From the NCBI GenBank assembly GCA_947494545.1, contig CANLVH010000005.1, forward strand, positions 62,001-126,000: a stretch of 64,000 nt of DNA, in the 5' to 3' direction. This document shows positions 46,749 through 55,833 of this stretch, in pieces (within the stretch, counting starts at the first letter, position 1; each line of letters begins with the position of its first letter). The translations under genes were made by a program, and so were the position numbers. The notes beneath the pieces were generated by a model. That model saw only the letters and a program-made list of their open reading frames with translations, searched no databases and was not told the origin of the DNA. This stretch comes from an uncultured Mesonia sp. (GTDB taxonomy: Bacteria > Bacteroidota > Bacteroidia > Flavobacteriales > Flavobacteriaceae).

Positions 46749-48458
46749 ATGCACTATATTCTTCAAAAAATAAGTCTTCTTTTAATTTTAGGCTGCACAA
46801 TGTTTTCCGCGAAAGCGCAAAGCACCCAAAAAGCCTTGAGCAATGTAAAAGAAAAAGTTTATGTCTCTGTTAATAACCAAACCTTATTGGCGGGAGAAAA
46901 CTTACGCTACAGTTTTTTTAACCTCAACAACCAAAGCTTTAGCACATTAAGCAAGATTGGCCATATAGATTTGGTAACTACCGAAGGAGAAATTGTAATA
47001 AAGCAAGTTGTAAATTTAGAAAATTCTGTAGGAGAAGGCAGTATTTACATTCCTACCAATACGCCAACCGGCAATTATAAATTGGTAGCCTACACGCGAT
47101 GGATGTTAAATTTACCGGTTTCGGAATTATGTCAAGCAGATATTTATATCATAAATCCGTTTCAAACGCCAAAGCAAGAATTGGTAAGTGCCGGTAAAGA
47201 TTCGGTTAGGTTGCATAGAACACAATTAAAAGCAATTACTTCAGAAAATTTAACTGCAGAACTTTCGCAAAACAGTTTTAAACCCCGCGAAAAAGTAGGT
47301 TTAAAATTATCTACTTTAGAAAATATGCAGGTAAGCATTTCGGTAAAAAAGGTAGACGATTTAAATTTAACCCAAAATACTTCTCCAAAAGATTTCCGTA
47401 AAGTAAGCAGGGAGAACAAGAAGATTTCTTCTGGACAAGCTATCCTTCCTGAGCTACGCGGACAACTAATTAGCGGTCATATTAGTGGTCCTAATGTAGC
47501 AAGTAAAAAAATTGCTTTATCTATTCCGGGTGGTGAGAGTTCGCAAACCAAATTGGTTAACACCAATAAAGAAGGTGAGTTTTATTTCAATTTAGACCAA
47601 TATCCTGCGCATACTACCACTTATATAGAAGTTTTTGCAGAAGACCGTAAAGCATATACTATACATTTAGATAGTATAGAAATTACGTATAAAAATTTAG
47701 TGTTTAACAAACCGGCCTTGCTACATCCTTCTATGCAAAAAGCCATAGAAGATAGGTCAGTTGCTTTACAAATCCAAAACGCTTATTTTGAATATAAGAG
47801 AGATAGTATTCTTTCCAATCCGCAAAGTGAGACTTTTTACGAACCTTTTAAAAAAGCATATAATCTAGATGAATATAAGCGTTTTCCTACCTTAGCGGAA
47901 ACAATTACTGAAATTCCAAATGAATTGTACGCTAGAAAACGAGATGGAAAATATGGCATTTATTTGCGCGATAGAGATAACTTTACCACTACCGAAGTTT
48001 ATGGTAGTAGCTTAGTACTCTTTAACGGCGCTGTGGTACAAGACATAAACCGGTTGTTTGAGTTACCGGCAAAAAACATCAAAAAAATAGAGTTTGTAAA
48101 TAAAGGTTATGTTTTTGGCCCACGAATTTTTAGCGGAGTGGTAAACTTTATCAATAAAGATTTTGATTACGAATTAGATGCTGATAAAAAATATAGAATT
48201 AAAACAGATTTAAATAGACCCGCACCAAAACATATGCTAAATCAACCAAATTATGAAACGGCAAATAATTTAGATAAAATACCAGATTACCGTTATGAAT
48301 TATATTGGGAGCCAAGTATTAAACTGCATACTGGAAGCAAAAAAGATTTCAGCTTTTTCACGTCTGATGTAAACGGCACATTTAAAATAAGCATTGAAGG
48401 TTTTACCGAAGATGGCCAACCCATTTTGGTAGAAAAATATTTTAATGTAAAAAACTAA
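46749..48458 (+). CDS. Secreted macroglobulin-like protein with plug-like segment and no barrel
   Basis: 569 residues. Signal peptide ending SAKAQ. Residues about 30-140 (KEKVYVSVNNQTLLAGENLR, PTGNYKLVAYTRWMLNLPVS) resemble an MG2 macroglobulin domain. Near 230-310 a carboxypeptidase-like domain (GQLISGHISGPNVASKKIAL). Around 420-470 YGSSLVLFNGAVVQDINRLF and IKKIEFVNKGYVFGPRIFSG look like a TonB plug core. Only about 100 residues follow, so no barrel can form. It ends with a soluble strand domain. Lies 22 bases after the receptor gene. Confidence 0.7.
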   Translation: MHYILQKISLLLILGCTMFSAKAQSTQKALSNVKEKVYVSVNNQTLLAGENLRYSFFNLNNQSFSTLSKIGHIDLVTTEGEIVIKQVVNLENSVGEGSIYIPTNTPTGNYKLVAYTRWMLNLPVSELCQADIYIINPFQTPKQELVSAGKDSVRLHRTQLKAITSENLTAELSQNSFKPREKVGLKLSTLENMQVSISVKKVDDLNLTQNTSPKDFRKVSRENKKISSGQAILPELRGQLISGHISGPNVASKKIALSIPGGESSQTKLVNTNKEGEFYFNLDQYPAHTTTYIEVFAEDRKAYTIHLDSIEITYKNLVFNKPALLHPSMQKAIEDRSVALQIQNAYFEYKRDSILSNPQSETFYEPFKKAYNLDEYKRFPTLAETITEIPNELYARKRDGKYGIYLRDRDNFTTTEVYGSSLVLFNGAVVQDINRLFELPAKNIKKIEFVNKGYVFGPRIFSGVVNFINKDFDYELDADKKYRIKTDLNRPAPKHMLNQPNYETANNLDKIPDYRYELYWEPSIKLHTGSKKDFSFFTSDVNGTFKISIEGFTEDGQPILVEKYFNVKN

Positions 48459-48492
48459 TAATCAAAGAAGTAATTTTTTATCTTTATAGTAA

Positions 48493-49740
48493 ATGAAAAA
48501 AATAATTTACATAATTTTTATTCTAGTAGGTTTTACTACTTTTTTTACCGCTTGTACAGAGCCCTACCCTATAAATTCTGAATATTTTGAAGAAAATATA
48601 GTAATAGAAGCCAGTATTACCAATAGGTTAGAAAAACAACGTATAAAAGTATCTAAAACCTACCCGGTAGACAGTACAACCTACCAGCCCACGGCAAATG
48701 GCGTTAGCGTAAAGTTAAAACAAGACCAAGGCATAGAATATACTTTTTCTTACCAAGAAGAAGACAGTACTTTTGTGTCTGACCAAGCTTTTCAAGCACA
48801 ACCTAATATAGTATACACATTAGAAGTAAGCACCGCTAATGATTTGTACACAGCTACCTCAATGTTTGAGAGCTCTGCTGTAATTGACAGTCTTAACGTA
48901 CAAAAAACTACTAACGACGAAGATATAGAAGGTATACAAATAGCCGTAAATTCTATAAATACTAACGGGAACAATACCTACTATAGATTTAAGTTTGAAG
49001 AAACTTATAAAATAACCGCTCCGTATTACTCGCCGTACAAAGCAGATTTTGTAAATATTGCACCAGATTATTTTTGGTATCCTCCCGAATTTATAATCAA
49101 GCAAGTGTATGACCCAGACATTTATCATGAAAAATGCTATAGAACAGAATATGCAAAAAAAGCAATTTTAGCCAATACAGAAGATTTAACAGAAAGCAAT
49201 TTGGTAAATTTCCCTATAAAATTTATTCCAAAAACAGATTATAGGTTAAATGAACGTTATAGTATAAAGGTAACACAATTTACGCAAAGTTTTGAAGCGT
49301 ATAAATTTTATGAAACATTGAATGATTTATCTTCTGAAGGAAATATTTTATCGCCCAATCAACCCGGTTTTATAGAAGGTAACATCCAATCGGTTAATTT
49401 TCCGGATAAAAAGGTTGTTGGTTTTTTTGAAGTCGTATCGGCTTCTTCCAAAAGAATTTATTTTAACCACCAAGACTTTTTCCCTAACGAAACAATACCA
49501 GAGTATTTTAGAGAATGCCCGGTTACAATGATAGATAAATATGGTCCGGTTCCTCCCGGAAGTCCATCTATGATGGATAGACTAAAAAAGTTTGTTAGAA
49601 ACAACCAATTAATTTTATGGAAAACAGAGCGGTTTATAAATGACGAGTTAGGTTATCAAGATTTCTATATGGTACCACCGGAGTGCGGAGATTGTGCCGT
49701 TTTAGGTAATCCGGAACCACCGGAGTTTTGGGAAGAGTAG
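48493..49740 (+). CDS. DUF4249 lipoprotein (copy A, intact)
   Basis: 415 residues. Lipoprotein signal with lipobox FFTAC and mature start CTEPYPINSEYFEENIVIEA, the DUF4249 opening. Strand-rich domain with RIKVSKTYPVDSTTY and ending PECGDCAVLGNPEPPEFWEE. DUF4249 lipoproteins sit next to TonB receptors in Bacteroidota and may act as surface partners like SusD, though this is not established. A close paralogue follows 19 bases downstream. Confidence 0.88.
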   Translation: MKKIIYIIFILVGFTTFFTACTEPYPINSEYFEENIVIEASITNRLEKQRIKVSKTYPVDSTTYQPTANGVSVKLKQDQGIEYTFSYQEEDSTFVSDQAFQAQPNIVYTLEVSTANDLYTATSMFESSAVIDSLNVQKTTNDEDIEGIQIAVNSINTNGNNTYYRFKFEETYKITAPYYSPYKADFVNIAPDYFWYPPEFIIKQVYDPDIYHEKCYRTEYAKKAILANTEDLTESNLVNFPIKFIPKTDYRLNERYSIKVTQFTQSFEAYKFYETLNDLSSEGNILSPNQPGFIEGNIQSVNFPDKKVVGFFEVVSASSKRIYFNHQDFFPNETIPEYFRECPVTMIDKYGPVPPGSPSMMDRLKKFVRNNQLILWKTERFINDELGYQDFYMVPPECGDCAVLGNPEPPEFWEE

Positions 49741-49759
49741 TTTATTTAATAAAGTAGTT

Positions 49760-50991
49760 ATGAAGAATTTAATATACATAGTTTTTATCTTCATAAGTTT
49801 AAACGCTTTTTTAAGTTGTACAGAACCCTACAGTCTGAACTCTGAATATTTTGAGGAAAACATGGTAATTGAAGCTACAATTACCAATAGATTAGAAAAA
49901 CAACAAATCAAAATTTCTAAATCTTATCCGTTAGATAGTTTAACTTACCAATCAATCATAATGAAATTACCGTAAAAGTATTAAAAGAAGAAGGCGCAGA
50001 ATATCTGTTTTCTTTTAACCAAGAAGATGGTACTTTTGTTTCTAATCAAGCTTTTCTGGCAGAACCCAATACTGTTTACACCTTAGAAATTAAAACGCCT
50101 AACAATCTTTATAGAGCTACTTCTTCTTTTAGTAACCCTATAGATATTGATAGCTTGACTGTAAAAAAAGCTTTTAATAATGGTGAAGAAGGGCTTCAGG
50201 TTGCTGTTAACTCTGCAGATCCAAGTGGCACTAACAAATATTACCGTTTTAAATATGAGAACACCTTTAAGATAACCGCACCTTATTATTCCCCGTTCAA
50301 AGCTATAATTGTAACAATAGAAAATCATGACCCGTTAGAAGAAGACAACAAACTCGTTAGACAGATTTATGATCCGGAAATTTATCATGAAAAATGTTAT
50401 ATAACAGAACATTCTATTGCACCCATTTTAGAAAGCACAGAAAGTTATTTAGAAACTGATTTAGTAGATTTTCCTATAAAATTTATTCCAAAAACAGATT
50501 ATAGTTTAAATGAAAGATACAGCATTAAAGTGACACAATACGTTCAAAGTTTGGAAGCATATACCTTTTATAAAACATTAGAAACCTTAGCTTCAGAAGG
50601 AAATATTTTATCGCCTAGTCAACCGGGCTTTGTAGAGGGTAATATAGAATCGGTTAATTCTCCTAACAAAAATGTTGTTGGTTTTTTTGAAGTAACCCCA
50701 ACTTCTTCTGTAAGAATATATTTTAATCATCAGGATTTTTTCCCAAACGAATTAATTCCATCTTATTTTAGAGAATGTGAAGTACGCGTTTTTGATAAAA
50801 CAGATATGCGTCCGGGAGCAGATGGTCCAAGATTAATACATTTTGTAACCCATAACACTTATTATCTCTATAAAGCTGTTGGTTACCTTTCAGATGAAAT
50901 TGGTTATAGAGATTTCTATATGGTTAAACCCGAATGCGGAGATTGTGCTGTTTTAGGTAATCCCGAACCACCCGAATTCTGGGAAGAATAA
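49760..50991 (+). pseudogene. DUF4249 lipoprotein (copy B), frameshifted
   Basis: Tandem paralogue of the preceding gene. Frame 1 encodes the lipoprotein signal and CTEPYSLNSEYFEENMVIEA, then stops at 49975 after YQSIIMKLP. Homology to copy A resumes at once in the frame +2 relative to it (NEITVKVLKEEGAEYLFSFN) and continues to the shared ending GDCAVLGNPEPPEFWEE. One missing base around 49953-49966 explains the break. A 278 residue internal frame from 50155 has no signal peptide and is not an independent gene. Could be a true decay event, a reversible phase event or a sequence error. Confidence 0.85.
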
Positions 50992-51092
50992 AATCTTGAA
51001 AAATAATTTTAAGTTTTTTGTAACATTTTAGACAAAACACTCGTATAAGATAATGTAACCCTTTTTCTAAATTAATTTCGAGAGGAAATTTC

Positions 51093-51956
51093 ATGAGACA
51101 ACTTAAAATTACCAAGCAGGTAACCAACCGCGAGACCGCTTCATTAGACAAGTATTTACAAGAAATTGGTAAAGTAGATTTAATTACCGCCGAGGAAGAA
51201 GTAGAATTGGCACAACGCATTAAGGCCGGAGACGACTTAGCCTTAGAGAAATTAACCCAAGCCAATTTACGTTTTGTGGTGTCTGTAGCCAAACAATACC
51301 AAAACCAAGGTCTAACTTTGCCAGATTTAATTAACGAAGGCAATTTAGGTTTGATAAAAGCCGCTAAACGTTTTGACGAAACACGCGGATTTAAATTTAT
51401 CTCTTATGCCGTTTGGTGGATTAGACAATCTATTTTACAAGCCTTAGCAGAGCAATCAAGAATTGTGCGCTTACCGCTTAACAAGATTGGCTCAATCAAT
51501 AAAATAAATAAAACCTTTGCATTTTTAGAGCAATCGCACGAGAGACCGCCAAGCGCAGAAGAAATTGCCAAAGAGCTAGACATGACCGTAAATGATGTAA
51601 AAGAATCTATGAAAAACTCCGGCAGGCATGTCTCTATGGATGCACCGCTTATAGAAGGAGAAGATTCTAATCTTTACGATGTTATTCGCGCGGGAGAGTC
51701 GCCAAACCCTGATAAAGATTTATTGCACGATTCTTTAAAGACAGAAATAGAACGTGCTTTAGAAACGCTTACGCCTAGAGAAGCAGATGTTGTACGTTTG
51801 TATTTTGGCTTGGGAGAGCAACAACCAATGACGTTAGAGGAAATTGGCGAAACCTTTGATCTTACCAGAGAACGCGTACGCCAAATAAAAGAAAAAGCCA
51901 TTAGACGCTTAAAACATACTACCAGAAGTAAAATTTTAAAAACCTATTTAGGTTAA
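51093..51956 (+). CDS. rpoD: Primary sigma factor RpoD/SigA
   Basis: 287 residues, the short Bacteroidota form lacking region 1.1 and the non-conserved insert. Region 1.2-2: [60 protein letters not shown]. Region 3 and region 4 [23 protein letters not shown]. It reads TAnnTTTG -7 promoters, several of which occur in this window. Followed by a strong terminator. Confidence 0.97.
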   Translation: MRQLKITKQVTNRETASLDKYLQEIGKVDLITAEEEVELAQRIKAGDDLALEKLTQANLRFVVSVAKQYQNQGLTLPDLINEGNLGLIKAAKRFDETRGFKFISYAVWWIRQSILQALAEQSRIVRLPLNKIGSINKINKTFAFLEQSHERPPSAEEIAKELDMTVNDVKESMKNSGRHVSMDAPLIEGEDSNLYDVIRAGESPNPDKDLLHDSLKTEIERALETLTPREADVVRLYFGLGEQQPMTLEEIGETFDLTRERVRQIKEKAIRRLKHTTRSKILKTYLG

Positions 51957-51981
51957 TGTAATTTCTTTCTGAAGTTCATCA

Positions 51982-52015
51982 AAAAAATCCCGATGCAAAA
52001 GCATCGGGATTTTTT
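51982..52015 (+). terminator. rpoD terminator
   Basis: 15 bp perfect arms AAAAAATCCCGATGC/GCATCGGGATTTTTT with loop AAAA; may also serve lplA from the other side. Confidence 0.88.
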
Positions 52016-52041
52016 GTTTTTAAATTTCAGATTCTCTTGTT

Positions 52042-53046
52042 TTATTCCTCCTCGTCTGCCCCATAGATAAGTTGTAAAAAATCTTCTTTGGGCAAATCGC
52101 CAAAATAAAGTTTGGTATCTATATCTTTCAGCTTTTCGCGTATTTCTTGGTTATCATAACGCGCATCTACCAATCTATTTTCTATATCGCTTACCGGTTC
52201 TTTTCCAAAAAAATCGCCATAAATTTTAAAATCTTTAATACGCCCTTTTTCTACGAAAATGCGTAAGTCTATTTCGCCCACAGCAAAACGTTTTTCCCGT
52301 TGAATATTAAACTTTGGTGATTTTCCGTAATTCCAGTCCCATAAATCATACTTTTCTTCTTTTAATTTATGTACACCTTTCCACTCTTCCGGGGTAAGGT
52401 GGTAAGTTTCAAAATCTTCCCGGTCATCGTACAAACCTTTTAAAATTTTAGCCCGAAATTCTTCAATTGTCATTTCTGCGTCTAAAAACTCGCTAATATT
52501 AGCAACGCGGCTTCTTGCAGATTTATGGCCTTTAGATTTTATTTTGCTCATCTTTACATTTAGCGCGTTCATTCCTTCGCTCAATTCAGAATCAAACAGC
52601 AACGTACCGTGGCTAAACATTCGTTTTACACTAGAAAATTGTGCGTTACCCGATATTTTTTTATCGTTTACCAAAATATCATTTCTTCCTTTCAACTCTG
52701 CCGGCACGCCCATATTATTCAGTACCTTAATTACCGGTTTAGTAAATTTTCTAAAGTTGTTTAAACTCTTCACATCATAATCTGTGATAAAACTAAAGTT
52801 TAAATTTCCAAAATCGTGATAAACCGCTCCCCCGCCAGAAATTCTGCGTACCACATTTATGTTGTTTTGCTCTACATATTCGTGGTTTATTTCTTCTAAA
52901 GTGTTTTGATTTCTTCCTATAATTATACTTGGTTTATTTATGTAAAACAATAAATAATCTTGGTCTGTAAAATTGCGCAAGCAATACTCTTCTAACGCAA
53001 GGTTTAAATGCGGATTGGTGTTGCCTTCGTTTTCAATAAAAATCAT
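52042..53046 (-). CDS. lplA: Lipoate-protein ligase
   Basis: 334 residues. Family motifs: NPHLNLALEEYCLRNF, IIGRNQNTLEEINHEYV, RISGGGAVYHDFGNLNFSFI and GNAQFSSVKRMFSHGTLLFD. It activates lipoate with ATP and attaches it to E2 and GcvH lipoyl domains. C-terminal accessory domain present (from about 255). Confidence 0.94.
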   Translation of the reverse strand: MIFIENEGNTNPHLNLALEEYCLRNFTDQDYLLFYINKPSIIIGRNQNTLEEINHEYVEQNNINVVRRISGGGAVYHDFGNLNFSFITDYDVKSLNNFRKFTKPVIKVLNNMGVPAELKGRNDILVNDKKISGNAQFSSVKRMFSHGTLLFDSELSEGMNALNVKMSKIKSKGHKSARSRVANISEFLDAEMTIEEFRAKILKGLYDDREDFETYHLTPEEWKGVHKLKEEKYDLWDWNYGKSPKFNIQREKRFAVGEIDLRIFVEKGRIKDFKIYGDFFGKEPVSDIENRLVDARYDNQEIREKLKDIDTKLYFGDLPKEDFLQLIYGADEEE

Positions 53047-53190
53047 AGCGTGATGTTAGATAAATTCTCTACTAAAATATAAACTTTTTACTGATTTTAG
53101 ATGCATTTTAAACTTAAAACCAAAAAATTAATGTCTTTTTAAGCAATGTTAATGCTCTTGTAATTATAGCGTTTTATGCGCAATTCTTAT

Positions 53191-53198
53191 TATTTTTG
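53191..53198 (+). promoter_or_regulatory. -7 box for rpe
   Basis: TATTTTTG fits TAnnTTTG and lies 19 bases before ATG 53217, so the longer frame beginning at 53196 would start inside the promoter. Confidence 0.55.
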
Positions 53199-53216
53199 TA
53201 CTCAAAGTATTTTCTT

Positions 53217-53876
53217 ATGAGTAAATTAATTGCCCCCTCAATCTTGGCAGCAGATTTTGCCAATTTGCAACGCGACATAGAAATGGTAAATAACAGTGAA
53301 GCAGATTGGTTTCATATAGACATTATGGATGGTGTTTTTGTACCAAATATCTCTTTCGGGATGCCGGTTCTAGAAGCCATAAACCGTCACGCGGGAAAAG
53401 TAATAGACGTGCATCTTATGATTACGCAACCAGAACGTTATATTGAAACTTTTGCAGCTTTAGGAACAGATAATCTTACCGTTCATTACGAAGCTTGCAC
53501 GCATTTGCACAGAACTTTACAAGCTATAAAAAATGCCAATATGCGTACCGGTGTTGCGCTAAACCCGCATACCAACGTTAGCTTATTAGAAGATGTAATT
53601 ACCGAGATTGATTTGGTTTGCATAATGAGCGTAAATCCCGGTTTTGGCGGACAAAGTTTTATAGAAAACACCTATAAAAAAATACGCCAACTCAAAGAAA
53701 TAATTTTAGATAACAATGCTACCACGCAAATACAAATAGATGGCGGGGTAACCGATAAAAATGCTAAACAATTAATAGATGCCGGCGCAGATGTTTTGGT
53801 GGCCGGAAGTTATGTTTTTAAATCTGCCAACCCTTCTGAAACTATCAAGCATTTAAAAGAAACTGCAAACGCCTAA
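53217..53876 (+). CDS. rpe: Ribulose-phosphate 3-epimerase
   Basis: 219 residues from ATG 53217 (MSKLIAPSILAADFANL). TIM barrel with metal and catalytic motifs WFHIDIMDGVFVPNIS, VDVHLMITQPERYI region, MSVNPGFGGQSF and IQIDGGVTDKNA. It interconverts Ru5P and Xu5P in the pentose phosphate pathway. ypdA starts 3 bases after it. Confidence 0.95.
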   Translation: MSKLIAPSILAADFANLQRDIEMVNNSEADWFHIDIMDGVFVPNISFGMPVLEAINRHAGKVIDVHLMITQPERYIETFAALGTDNLTVHYEACTHLHRTLQAIKNANMRTGVALNPHTNVSLLEDVITEIDLVCIMSVNPGFGGQSFIENTYKKIRQLKEIILDNNATTQIQIDGGVTDKNAKQLIDAGADVLVAGSYVFKSANPSETIKHLKETANA

Positions 53877-53879
53877 ACC

Positions 53880-54851
53880 ATGACAAATTTAGACGTATTA
53901 ATTGTTGGCGGCGGTCCCATTGGTATTGCTTGCGCTTTAGAAGCTAAAAAGAAAAACCTTAATTATGTGGTAGTAGAAAAAGGCCCTTTGGTAAATTCTT
54001 TATACCATTACCCTACCAATATGACGTTTTTTTCTACTTCAGAAAAATTAGAGATAGACAACATTCCTTTTATCAGTAAAAATCCTAAACCCACCAAAGA
54101 AGAAGCTTTAGAATATTATAGAAGAATTGCCACTTCTAACCAATTAAAAATCAACTTGTTTGAAAAGGTAAACCAAATAAAAAAAGAAAAAGGGTTTTTT
54201 GAAGTTCAAACCAACAAAGCAACCTACCAAGCAAAAAAAGTAGTAATCGCAACCGGCTTTTACGATATTCCTAATTATATGAATATTCCCGGAGAAGACT
54301 TGGCCAAAGTTTTTCATTACTACAACAATCCGCATTATTTCTCGAGGCAAGATGTGGTGGTAGTTGGCGCCAGTAATTCTTCTGTAGACGCAGCTTTAGA
54401 AGTATTTAGAAAAGGCGGTAATGTAACAATGGTAATTAGAGGAAAAGGCATTGGCGAACGCGTTAAGTATTGGGTTAAACCCGATATAGAAAACAGAATA
54501 AAAGAAGGCAGTATAAAAGCGTATTTTCAGACTAAACTTACCAAGATTACAGAAAACGAAGTCACTATTTTATTGCCTGATGGCGAAACAAAAACCCTAA
54601 AAAACGATTTTGTTTTAGCCCTAACCGGTTACCGTCCCAATTTTAAGTTTTTAAAAAATATCGGAATTAAACTCTCTGAAGACGACAACTGCATCCCTTC
54701 TTACAACCCGCAAACTATGGAGACCAATGTAAAAGGTGTTTATTTGGCGGGTGTTATTTGCGGCGGAATGGAAACACATAAATGGTTTATAGAAAACTCT
54801 AGAATTCATGCCAAACAAATAATGGAGCATATAAGTTTCCAAAATTGCTAA
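53880..54851 (+). CDS. ypdA: YpdA-family putative bacillithiol disulfide reductase
   Basis: 323 residues, FAD/NAD(P) oxidoreductase of thioredoxin-reductase fold without redox CxxC. FAD loop VLIVGGGPIGIACALEA, YHYPTNMTFFSTSEKLEI (family-specific), NADPH loop VVGASNSSVDAALEVFRKGG and GVYLAGVICGGMETHKWFIE. YpdA reduces bacillithiol disulfide, so it predicts bacillithiol in this organism; bsh genes are not in the window. Confidence 0.9.
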   Translation: MTNLDVLIVGGGPIGIACALEAKKKNLNYVVVEKGPLVNSLYHYPTNMTFFSTSEKLEIDNIPFISKNPKPTKEEALEYYRRIATSNQLKINLFEKVNQIKKEKGFFEVQTNKATYQAKKVVIATGFYDIPNYMNIPGEDLAKVFHYYNNPHYFSRQDVVVVGASNSSVDAALEVFRKGGNVTMVIRGKGIGERVKYWVKPDIENRIKEGSIKAYFQTKLTKITENEVTILLPDGETKTLKNDFVLALTGYRPNFKFLKNIGIKLSEDDNCIPSYNPQTMETNVKGVYLAGVICGGMETHKWFIENSRIHAKQIMEHISFQNC

Positions 54852-54942
54852 TGTAGAATTTTAAGAAATGTTTAATATTCTGTAGATAACATTTCGAAGT
54901 ATAGCCGTTATCCTTATAACACAAATCAAAAAAAGCAAAATT

Positions 54943-55716
54943 ATGAACTTAGTTAAAAAGTTTAAGTTTGGCGCTTATGCGCTATCATTCGCAACAATTT
55001 TTGCCGCTTGTTCAGACGATGACGATGCGGTAACTCCAAATCCTCCTAACAACAATCAGGGAGAAATGACAATTGCGGCAAAAGCCAGCTACAACCCCGA
55101 CACTAGCGGCAAATTGGCAGAAACTACCACCGTAAATTCTTTTTGGGTAAACTTTAAAGAAATAGAATTGGAGTTGCAAGAAATTGACGACGACAACGAC
55201 GACGATTGGGACGATAACGGATTTTATGACAGTGACGATGACATTGATCTGCAAGGACCGTTTGAGGTAGATCTATTATCAGATACGCCAATAGAGTTGG
55301 TAAACCTTGAAGTACCAAATGGAGTTTATGAAGAAATCGAATTTGAGTTTGAAAAAAGCACAGATCAAGACTCAGATTTATTCAATCAAAGTATCCGTAT
55401 GACCGGAGAAGTAGATGGTACTCCATTTGTTTTTTGGCATGATTTTGAAGAAGAAATAGAAATAGACTTTGAAGATTCTTCGCAAAACATCACTATTAAT
55501 AACGACCAAAATACCGTAGTTATTAATTTTGACCTTACGGGAATTGTTGGCGCTGCCGGCTCTGTAGATTTATCAACTGCTTTAGATGGCAATAACGATG
55601 GTGTAATTGTTATTAGTCCGGAAGAAGGAGAAGATACAGACGGCAACCAATTGTTGGCCGGCGCTCTAAAAGAGGCTATAAAAGCGCAAATAGAATTGAT
55701 GGAAGGCGACGACTAA
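54943..55716 (+). CDS. Very acidic predicted surface lipoprotein
   Basis: 257 residues. Lipobox IFAAC with Cys23, followed by SDDDDAV, which fits the acidic lipoprotein export signal of flavobacteria for surface exposure. The mature chain is dominated by Asp and Glu, with a run in ELQEIDDDNDDDWDDNGFYD and STALDGNNDGVIVI, possible calcium-binding loops. Strand segments (EMTIAAKASYNPDTSGKLAE) suggest a beta-sandwich like DUF4382. Function unknown. Confidence 0.7.
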   Translation: MNLVKKFKFGAYALSFATIFAACSDDDDAVTPNPPNNNQGEMTIAAKASYNPDTSGKLAETTTVNSFWVNFKEIELELQEIDDDNDDDWDDNGFYDSDDDIDLQGPFEVDLLSDTPIELVNLEVPNGVYEEIEFEFEKSTDQDSDLFNQSIRMTGEVDGTPFVFWHDFEEEIEIDFEDSSQNITINNDQNTVVINFDLTGIVGAAGSVDLSTALDGNNDGVIVISPEEGEDTDGNQLLAGALKEAIKAQIELMEGDD

Positions 55717-55741
55717 ATCGTTTTTTATAAAATCTAATCTT

Positions 55742-55771
55742 AAAAGCTGTCTGAAAAATCAGGCAGCTTTT
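55742..55771 (+). terminator. Terminator after the acidic lipoprotein
   Basis: AAAAGCTGTCTGA/TCAGGCAGCTTTT with one wobble pair, loop of 4, and a T tail. Confidence 0.82.
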
Positions 55772-55833
55772 TTTGTTTAAATTCTATTTTCTATTGCCTT
55801 TAATACTTACATAAAAATTGTAAATTAGAACTT

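Noticed and set aside
49950-49975. Programmed ribosomal frameshift in DUF4249 copy B
   Set aside because: No slippery heptamer or downstream stem is visible; a single-base loss is simpler.
50155-50991. 278-codon frame as a separate gene
   Set aside because: It lacks a signal peptide and is the continuation of the frameshifted DUF4249 copy B.
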